This document shows positions 36,583 to 42,406 of a stretch of DNA of 42,406 nucleotides, in pieces. The stretch lies in assembly GCA_903914175.1 (NCBI GenBank), contig CAIWNX010000234.1, positions 1 through 42,406 on the forward strand. The letters run 5' to 3'. Source of the DNA: an uncultured beta proteobacterium (GTDB lineage: Bacteria; Pseudomonadota; Gammaproteobacteria; Burkholderiales; Burkholderiaceae_C). Position 1 is the first letter of the stretch. Each line of letters begins with the position of its first letter. The position numbers and the translations under genes are program-made. The notes beneath the pieces are model-generated. The model had not been told where the DNA came from. It made no database searches and saw only the letters and a list, made by a program, of their open reading frames with translations.

Positions 36583-37394
36583 GCGGGCCTCCGCAGACTG
36601 GCGACGTCGCCGACGGTGCCGAGGTAGGCTTCGATCACGGCCGGGTTCTTCTCGACCTCGCCCGGGCTGCCCTGGAACAGCACCTCGCCCTGGTTCATCG
36701 CCAGCACGCGGTCCGAGACGTGCGAGACCAGGCTCATGTCGTGTTCCACCATCAGTACCGTGACGCCGAGTTCTTCCTGAATGTCCTGGATCCACCAGGC
36801 CATGTCCTCGGTCTCTTCGACGTTCAGGCCGGAGGAGGGTTCATCGAGCAGCAGCAGCTTGGGCTCCGTGCACAGTGCGCGCGCCAACTCCACCACCTTG
36901 CGCACGCCATAGGGCAGGCCGGCCACGTGCAAATCGCGGTAATGCTGCAGCTTGAGCAGGTCGATCACTTCCTCGGCCTTGCGCCGGGCCGCGAGTTCGC
37001 TGCGCCGGGCTGCGGGCGTGAAGAACAGTTCGGCCAGCAGACCGCAGCTGCGGTGCGTGTGAAAACCGATCAACAGGTTTTGCAAAACCGTGGCGTACTC
37101 GAACAGTTCGATGTTCTGGAAAGTGCGCGCGATGCCCATGGCGGCGATGCCGTGGGGCGCCATGTTGGTGAGCACCTTGCCGTCGAACTCGATCTCGCCC
37201 GAAGTGGGCTGGTAGATGCGGCTGATCAGGTTGAAGACCGTGGTCTTGCCGGCGCCGTTGGGGCCGATCAGGGTGAAGACCTCGCCGCGGCGCACGTCGA
37301 AGCTGACCTTGTTGACCGCCAGCACACCGCCGAATCGAACCGAGAGGTCTTTGACCGAAAGCAGGACGTCTGTCATGAGTGGGTTGCCTGTCAT
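36579..37394 (-). CDS. livG: Liv-type ABC transporter ATP-binding protein (LivG-like)
   Basis: 271 residues with Walker A GPNGAGKTT, the LivG-specific ARTFQNIELFEYATVLQNLL, a family-typical non-canonical signature (LPYGVRKVVELARAL) and Walker B LLLLDEPSSGL. ATG 37394 overlaps the permease stop by four bases; ATG 37376 is also possible. It forms the ATPase heterodimer with the LivF-like protein encoded next. Confidence 0.92.
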   Translation of the reverse strand: MTGNPLMTDVLLSVKDLSVRFGGVLAVNKVSFDVRRGEVFTLIGPNGAGKTTVFNLISRIYQPTSGEIEFDGKVLTNMAPHGIAAMGIARTFQNIELFEYATVLQNLLIGFHTHRSCGLLAELFFTPAARRSELAARRKAEEVIDLLKLQHYRDLHVAGLPYGVRKVVELARALCTEPKLLLLDEPSSGLNVEETEDMAWWIQDIQEELGVTVLMVEHDMSLVSHVSDRVLAMNQGEVLFQGSPGEVEKNPAVIEAYLGTVGDVASLRRPA

Positions 37395-38467
37395 TTTTGC
37401 TGCTCGGATTTCTGGAATGACTTCTGCCGCTTGAACATGCCTTTGCGGTAGATCGGAAACAGCTCCAGATAGGTTCGGATCTTGAGCCAGCGCCCGTACA
37501 GGCCCATCGGCTCAAACAGGACAAAGCCCATCAACACCAGGCCGAAGACGACCGACTGCAAGCCGGTGGCCTGGCCGATCGACGGCGGCAGATGGTCTTT
37601 GGCGAGTGAAATCAGCTGCGGCATGGTGATGATGAAAATCGCGCCCAGAAAGGCGCCGTGCACCGAGCCCAGGCCACCCACTACCACCAGCAGCAGCAGT
37701 TCGACCGACTGCGTGATGCCGAACTGCTCGGGCGAGATGAAGCGCAGCTTGTGCGCGTACAGCGCGCCGGCCAGGCCGACGATGACGGCCGAGAGGGCAA
37801 AGGCAACCGTCTTGTAGCGCGCCAGCTGGATGCCCATGCTCTGCGCCGAGATTTCGGAATCGCGAATGGCGATGAAGGCGCGCCCGGTCGAGGAGCGCAG
37901 CAGATTGAGCACGCCCAGCGTCATCAGCAGCGCAACGGCCAGGCTGAGCCAGTAGAAGGATTCGCTGGATTTCAATTCCCAGCCCCAGATCGCGGGCACC
38001 TTGACCGCCATGCCGCCGTTGCCGCCGGTAACCGACTCCCAGCGCGCCAGTGCTTCCTCGACGACAAAGCCGCAGGCCAGCGTTGCGATGGCCAGGTACA
38101 TGCCCTTGATGCGCAGTGCCGGCAGCCCGACCACCACGCCGACCGCGCCTGAGAGCAAGCCGGCCGCCAGCATCGAAAGCGGGAACGGCCAGCCCTTGGT
38201 TGCCAGATAGGCCTCGGTGTAGGCGCCGACGCCGAAGAAGGCCGCATGCCCGATGGAGGCCAGCCCGGTGTAGCCCGACAGCAGCATCAGGCCCAGGCCG
38301 GCAACACCGTAGATCAGCACGAAGTTAAGTTGCGACAGCCAGTAGGAAGTGGCCCACAGCGGTGCGCTCAGCAGCGCCAGCAACAGCAGGCCGTACCAGA
38401 ACAACTGGCCGCGGTGCTTGATCAGGTTGATGTCCTGAACGTAGTCGGTCTTGAAGATGAAGTGCAT
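37391..38467 (-). CDS. livM: Liv-type ABC transporter permease (LivM-like)
   Basis: 358-residue permease with about ten helices and the LivM signatures LMLLSGYTGLASIGHAAFFG, ALRIKGMYLAIATLACGFVV and VVVGGLGSVHGAFLGAIFII. The hydrophilic C-terminus (RTYLELFPIYRKGMFKRQKS) is longer than usual. GAGG precedes the ATG. It forms the pore with the LivH-like protein. Confidence 0.92.
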   Translation of the reverse strand: MHFIFKTDYVQDINLIKHRGQLFWYGLLLLALLSAPLWATSYWLSQLNFVLIYGVAGLGLMLLSGYTGLASIGHAAFFGVGAYTEAYLATKGWPFPLSMLAAGLLSGAVGVVVGLPALRIKGMYLAIATLACGFVVEEALARWESVTGGNGGMAVKVPAIWGWELKSSESFYWLSLAVALLMTLGVLNLLRSSTGRAFIAIRDSEISAQSMGIQLARYKTVAFALSAVIVGLAGALYAHKLRFISPEQFGITQSVELLLLVVVGGLGSVHGAFLGAIFIITMPQLISLAKDHLPPSIGQATGLQSVVFGLVLMGFVLFEPMGLYGRWLKIRTYLELFPIYRKGMFKRQKSFQKSEQQK

Positions 38468-38476
38468 GGTCAGTCC

Positions 38477-39352
38477 TCAAACCTTTTTGCGAACCTGGCC
38501 GCCGAACAATCCGGTTGGCCTGAGCACCAGCATGATGAGCACCACCACATAGGCGGCGATGTCCTTGAAGCCCTCGGGCAAGTAAAAGCCGGCGAAGGAT
38601 TCGACGACGCCGATCACCAGGCCGCCGACGATGGCGCCGGGCAGGCTGCCAAAGCCGCCGACCACAGCGGCCGGAAAGGCCTTCAGGCCGATGTAGCCCA
38701 TGTTGGCGTGGACAAAGGTGATGGGCGCCAGCAGCAAGCCGGCCAGCGCCGCCACGGCGGCTGAGAGGCCCCAGACCAGGCCGTTGAGGCGCTTGACCGG
38801 AATGCCCATGTAGTAGGCGGCGATCTGGTTCTGCGATGCCGCCTGCATGGCGATGCCGACCTTGCTGTAGCGAAACAGCAGGTACAGGCCCAGGCACAGC
38901 AGGGCCGTGATGACGACCACCGCCAGTTGCTCGGCGCTGATGACCAGCCCGGCGAGATTCCAGAGCACACCCTTGTAGGGAACTTCCAGCGTGTGGGTGT
39001 CCGAGCCGATGCCCGGGATCATGGTGATCAGGCCGCGCAGCACATAGCCCAGGCCGATGGTCAGCATGACCACGGTGAACTGCGGCTGGCCCAGAATGGG
39101 CCGGATCGCGATGCGCTCGACCAGAAAGCCAAAGCCGCCCATGCCGACAACGGCGATCACGGCGGCAGCCCAGAACGGCAGGCCCAGCACTTTCATCAGC
39201 ACCAGGCCGGCAAAGGCGCCGAGCATCATCAACTCGCCCTGCGCGAAGTTCACGGTTTCGGTGGCCTTGTAGATCAGCACGAATCCCAGCGCGATCAGCG
39301 CATAGATGCAGCCGAGCGAGACGCCCGAAATCGTCAGTTGTAGGATCACCAA
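38477..39352 (-). CDS. livH: Liv-type ABC transporter permease (LivH-like)
   Basis: 291 residues with eight or so helices. LivH signatures include SLGCIYALIALGFVLIYKAT, VNFAQGELMMLGAFAGL and AFPAAVVGGFGSLPGAIVGG. The start is probably TTG 39352, eight bases after AGGAG on the minus strand; GTG 39349 is an alternative. It is preceded by two binding-protein genes in the same direction. Confidence 0.9.
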   Translation of the reverse strand: MVILQLTISGVSLGCIYALIALGFVLIYKATETVNFAQGELMMLGAFAGLVLMKVLGLPFWAAAVIAVVGMGGFGFLVERIAIRPILGQPQFTVVMLTIGLGYVLRGLITMIPGIGSDTHTLEVPYKGVLWNLAGLVISAEQLAVVVITALLCLGLYLLFRYSKVGIAMQAASQNQIAAYYMGIPVKRLNGLVWGLSAAVAALAGLLLAPITFVHANMGYIGLKAFPAAVVGGFGSLPGAIVGGLVIGVVESFAGFYLPEGFKDIAAYVVVLIMLVLRPTGLFGGQVRKKV

Positions 39353-39395
39353 GTTCTTGTCTCCTGCGCCGGTAGCGCAATCATTCGTGAAAAAG

Positions 39396-40586
39396 TCAGT
39401 AGGTCAATGCGCCGGTGATGGGCATGAACTTGCCGTCTTTGACGCGTGTCAGGATACCGGACTTTGCGCCCAGGCGCTCGTTCGCTGCGAACGAAATCGG
39501 CGCCGACTGGAAGACGCCGGTCCAGTTCTTGACCTGCTCGAGCGCGGCCACCAGCGTATCGACGTTGAGGTTGCGACCGGCCTTGCGTGCTGCTTCGGCG
39601 AACAGCTGCACCGAGGTGTAGCCGTAGATCAGGCCGTCGTCGGGTTCCTTCTTGTACTTGGCAAGGTAGCGCGCGAGCACGCCTTGCAGTGCCGGCGTTT
39701 GCGCTTGCGCGTTGATCGCCACAAACTGTGTCATGGCGTACAGGCCTTCGACGGCGGCGCCGCCGATCTTCACCACCGCGCTGTTGGCGCCGGCCAGCGT
39801 CACCATCATGTCCACATTCCAGCCCTGCTTTTTGGCTTCGATGCAGGCGCCGGCGGTCTCGCGGATGATGGTGCCCAGCACCACCAGATCGACATTGGCG
39901 GCCTTGAGCTTGGCGATCTGCGAGGCAAAGTCAATCGCGCCGCGCTTGTAGCTGGTCTGCTCGATGATCGCCATGTTGTGCACCTTGAGCTGTTCCTCAG
40001 TGGCGCGCAGCACGCTCTGGCCGGTCTCGTCGTCCTGGTACAGGATGCCGATGCGTTTCTTGCCCAGCGACTCAACGGCGTGGCGCACCATGGCGCGCAC
40101 CTGGATGCCGTAGGGCAGGTTCATGCCGAACTTGATGCGGTGAAACGGCGTGTAGGTAAATTCGGCCGGCGTGCCCGAGAACAGCACCGGCACATTGGCG
40201 TCGAGCATCAGCGGCATGGAGGCTTGCACCGGCGCCGAGCCCAGGCAGGCGATCATGGCAAAGACCTTGTCCTGCCCGACCAGCTTCTCGGTTGCCAGCA
40301 CCGCCTTCTTCGGATCGAAAGCCGTGTCTTCCACCAGCATGCGGACCTGACGTCCGTTGATGCCGCCAGCGGCGTTGATGTCGTCCACCGCCAGCAGCAT
40401 GCCGTCGCGCAGTGGGCTGCCCAGCGCGGCCACCGGGCCGCTCAAGTCCTGGTGCGAACCGATCAGGATTTCGCTATCGCTGATGCCCTGCGTGCGGCTT
40501 TGCGCGCTGGCGCTGCGGCCCAGTGTGGTGAGCGCCAACGCGGTCGCGGCGCCATTGACGATGAGGGTTCTGCGCTGGATGCTCAT
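39396..40586 (-). CDS. Liv-type ABC binding protein, second of a tandem pair
   Basis: 396 residues. A twin-arginine-like N-terminus (MSIQRRTLIVNGAATALALT) leads to a likely cleavage at SASAQ; the RR pair before the hydrophobic stretch could also be an ordinary Sec signal. Mature segments are ILIGSHQDLSGPVAALG, NGRQVRMLVEDTAFDPKKAV and YKRGAIDFASQIAKLKAAN. AGGAG sits five bases before the ATG at 40586. It resembles the neighbouring binding protein, so the operon may serve two related ligands. Confidence 0.9.
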   Translation of the reverse strand: MSIQRRTLIVNGAATALALTTLGRSASAQSRTQGISDSEILIGSHQDLSGPVAALGSPLRDGMLLAVDDINAAGGINGRQVRMLVEDTAFDPKKAVLATEKLVGQDKVFAMIACLGSAPVQASMPLMLDANVPVLFSGTPAEFTYTPFHRIKFGMNLPYGIQVRAMVRHAVESLGKKRIGILYQDDETGQSVLRATEEQLKVHNMAIIEQTSYKRGAIDFASQIAKLKAANVDLVVLGTIIRETAGACIEAKKQGWNVDMMVTLAGANSAVVKIGGAAVEGLYAMTQFVAINAQAQTPALQGVLARYLAKYKKEPDDGLIYGYTSVQLFAEAARKAGRNLNVDTLVAALEQVKNWTGVFQSAPISFAANERLGAKSGILTRVKDGKFMPITGALTY

Positions 40587-40615
40587 GTTGTCTCCTGTTG
40601 TGAATGATGGATGGA

Positions 40616-41800
40616 TCAGGACGGAATGAAGTCGCTCAGCGGCAGCCACTTGCCGCCCTGGATGCGGTAGATGCGCATGGCCGTGCCACCCAGGCGTTTG
40701 CTTTCGCTGAACGTCATGGGTGCCGAGCCGAAATCGTCAGCCGGGAATTGAATGCGCTGCATCGCTTCGTTGAAGCGCTGCGTCGTCAGGTTGGTGCCTG
40801 CGCCTTCCATGCCTTTGAGCACCCAGCCGGCGCTGACATAGGCGCCCGATGCGTACTGCCCCGGCTCTTCGCCGAACTTGGCCTTGTAGGCGGCAAACCA
40901 TTTCTTCATGCCCTCGGTCGGGCCGCTGGCGTCAGGCGGCAGATTCAGGCCAATGGCCATCAAGCCTTCCATGGCTTCGCCGCCGAGTTTGGGAACTTGC
41001 GCCGAAAAGGCCGAAGCCGAACTGATGAAATCCGGGTTGTAGCCCAGCTTCTTGGCTTCTGCGATGGAGGCAACGGTTTCGCGTGCGGTGGTGCCCAGCA
41101 TCACCGTGTCGCAGCCTGCCGTCTTCATGCGTGCCACCTGCGAGCTGAAGTCGGTGGCGCCGCGCTTGTAGGTGGTGCGCTCGAGCAGGTTGATCTTCTG
41201 CGCAATCGCCTCGGCATTGACGCCGCGCATCAGGTCCTGCCCGAACTCGTCGTCCTGCACCAGGGAACAGTATTTGCGGTCGGCGCGCGTCTTGATCATG
41301 TAGCGCACCATCACCTTGCCCATGTCGCTATAGGGTGCGACGGAGGCAAATTTCAGCGGTGAGGGCGGATCGTAGGCCAGTGGTGTGGCGGCGTTGGCAA
41401 ACGAATGGATAACGCCGGCTTCCAGAAAAATCGGCATTGTGGTGACGGCGATGGCGGTCCCCATCGTTCCGATCATCAGAAAGACATGATCGCTCTGGAT
41501 CAGCTTTTGCGCCGCCATCACGCCCTTCTTGGTGTCGTAACCAGAGTCCTCCACGATCAGGCGGACCTTGCGCCCGGCAACACCGCCAGCGGCGTTGGCT
41601 TCGTCAAAGCGCATGCGCAAGCCGTTGATGACTTCCTTGCTGAACGCCACCACCGGACCGGAAAGATCCTGGATCGTGCCGATCACGACTTCATTGGCGC
41701 TGACGCCGTTCACCGCCTGCGCCTGAACCGCCTGCGAAGCAAGCAAGGCGCCAGCGAGCAGCAGGCTGCCCACAATGGATTGACAAGGCCGGTTGTTCAT
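40616..41800 (-). CDS. Liv-type ABC binding protein, first of a tandem pair
   Basis: 394 residues with a Sec signal peptide (SIVGSLLLAGALLASQAVQA, cleavage near AQA). The LivJ fold segments are VVIGTIQDLSGPVVAFS, GRKVRLIVEDSGYDTKKGVM and YKRGATDFSSQVARMKTAGC. GGAG lies eight bases before the ATG. It is the first gene of the apparent liv-acyl-CoA operon, whose promoter should lie at 41801-42092. The ligand is unknown. Confidence 0.9.
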   Translation of the reverse strand: MNNRPCQSIVGSLLLAGALLASQAVQAQAVNGVSANEVVIGTIQDLSGPVVAFSKEVINGLRMRFDEANAAGGVAGRKVRLIVEDSGYDTKKGVMAAQKLIQSDHVFLMIGTMGTAIAVTTMPIFLEAGVIHSFANAATPLAYDPPSPLKFASVAPYSDMGKVMVRYMIKTRADRKYCSLVQDDEFGQDLMRGVNAEAIAQKINLLERTTYKRGATDFSSQVARMKTAGCDTVMLGTTARETVASIAEAKKLGYNPDFISSASAFSAQVPKLGGEAMEGLMAIGLNLPPDASGPTEGMKKWFAAYKAKFGEEPGQYASGAYVSAGWVLKGMEGAGTNLTTQRFNEAMQRIQFPADDFGSAPMTFSESKRLGGTAMRIYRIQGGKWLPLSDFIPS

Positions 41801-42092
41801 ATTGATGTCTCCATGATGGATTTAGAAGCGAAAAGAAAGCCGCTGGCACTGCACCCTGCCCCTCGCCGAAGCGCAGGGCAGACCTCTCACATGGTAGTTT
41901 TGTGCCGACGCAGGTTCTTGCGACTAGTGGCTACCGTCACTAGGGGTTTCCACTAGCAGGGGTGGGTTGGGGGGGGTCGCAGGCAGCCAATGGCTCTAGA
42001 AGACACCAATTCGACAGCCAAATTTCCAGACAGGAGACACTCAACGTTGGCGGTCACCGCAAAGCCGAAGGCGAGTACGGTGGACCAAAGGG
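41801..42092 (-). promoter_or_regulatory. upstream region of the liv operon with triple CTAGTG motif
   Basis: The gap of about 290 bases contains CTAGTGG (41924-41930), CACTAG (41938-41943) and CCACTAG (41950-41956). On the minus strand these read as two direct CTAGTG copies 13 bases apart followed by an inverted copy. The spacing suggests a regulator site upstream of the promoter. A G-rich run (41959-41976) adjoins it. I see no unambiguous -35/-10 pair, and the rest to 42092 holds no gene. Confidence 0.45.
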
Positions 42093-42350
42093 TTAGCCCG
42101 CTGCGCCCGAAACCAGCGGAAATGCGGCCGGGTTTCGTATCGACTGCACCGATAAATCGACGTCCAACCCCGGCCAATAGAGATGGTCCGCAGTAGGCCA
42201 CTGAACGTCTGATATCTGTTCAATCGTTCCCTTTCGAAACCATGGGAATTGATCAAAGGGCACGAGCAGTTCCTCGTCAGCAAGCAGGAGCCAAAAACCG
42301 TGCTTCGATATGTGGGTAACTTCAGCCGCCAAAGTGGTGCTTCCAGGCAT
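42093..42350 (-). CDS. DUF2442 family protein (putative antitoxin-like partner)
   Basis: 85 residues recognised from the compact DUF2442 pattern: HISKHGFWLLLADEELLVPF, then FRKGTIEQISDVQW, DHLYWPGLDVDLSVQSI and a PAAFPLVSGA end. Members are small cytoplasmic proteins usually next to a DUF4160 gene, and the pair is suspected to be a toxin-antitoxin unit. The start (42350) overlaps the DUF4160 stop by 29 bases, so the two are translationally coupled. Confidence 0.88.
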   Translation of the reverse strand: MPGSTTLAAEVTHISKHGFWLLLADEELLVPFDQFPWFRKGTIEQISDVQWPTADHLYWPGLDVDLSVQSIRNPAAFPLVSGAAG

Positions 42351-42406
42351 CTTGGATCTCCTTCAGGTGTGCATTCACAACTGCTTGCGCTTGCCGAATT
42401 TGCGTA
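42322..42406 (-). CDS. DUF4160 family protein, 3' end only
   Basis: The last 27 residues of a gene cut by the window edge: AQAVVNAHLKEIQDAWKHHF and two glycines before the stop at 42322. Helix-AW-x2-HF endings are typical of DUF4160 proteins, and the DUF2442 neighbour supports this. The gene body lies outside the window. Confidence 0.6.
   Translation of the reverse strand, partial: TQIRQAQAVVNAHLKEIQDAWKHHFGG

Noticed and set aside
39306..40607. 433-residue plus-strand open frame
   Set aside because: Antisense to a Liv-type binding protein with a signal peptide and a strong ribosome binding site.

Overview
The window is GC-rich chromosomal DNA, densely coding on both strands. Gene content (Pot and Liv transporters, a COG1022-type acyl-CoA synthetase beside livFGMH, isovaleryl-CoA dehydrogenase, FadH), protein style and small dispersed GTCATTGCGGG-type palindromes suggest a betaproteobacterium of the Burkholderiales, probably Comamonadaceae. 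This is inference: no rRNA or other marker gene is present. I saw no tRNA, rRNA, CRISPR array, transposase or phage gene.

Region 1 (1-10 kb): a Crp/Fnr-type regulator with a disrupted 5' end; a minus-strand polyamine operon (binding protein, ATPase, two permeases, and an acetylpolyamine amidohydrolase/histone-deacetylase-like enzyme joined by ATGA overlaps); a divergent MocR-type regulator with a tandem operator-like repeat in the shared promoter; then a low-molecular-weight phosphatase, a LysE-type exporter and a class-3 aldehyde dehydrogenase.

Region 2 (10-28 kb) is the most unusual part. A LacI-family repressor diverges from one apparent operon of 14 genes (11509-28101). It begins with a ribose-type ABC importer whose ATPase and permeases are all enlarged. 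Next is a seven-helix type 1 (microbial) rhodopsin homologue in which the retinal-binding lysine is glutamine and the primary proton acceptor is alanine. A flotillin/SPFH protein, a small four-helix membrane protein, a sodium:solute symporter, an SCP2-like protein, an alpha/beta hydrolase and an unknown protein follow. The operon ends with a metallo-beta-lactamase-fold lactonase-like enzyme, an iron-type alcohol dehydrogenase and a succinate-semialdehyde dehydrogenase. The last three match the gamma-butyrolactone -> 4-hydroxybutyrate -> succinic semialdehyde -> succinate logic of Agrobacterium blcCBA. My reading is a substrate-inducible uptake and catabolism operon in which a non-retinal rhodopsin fold and a flotillin microdomain protein have become part of a membrane uptake or sensing complex.

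Region 3 (28-42 kb), all on the minus strand, is an acyl-CoA/branched-chain locus: two tandem Liv-type binding proteins, livHMGF, an acyl-CoA synthetase, an isovaleryl-CoA dehydrogenase homologue, 2,4-dienoyl-CoA reductase, a third Liv-type binding protein and a dienoyl-CoA-isomerase-like crotonase. REP-like palindromes fill two of its gaps. The right edge carries a DUF2442 gene and the cut 3' end of a DUF4160 gene, a toxin-antitoxin-like pair.
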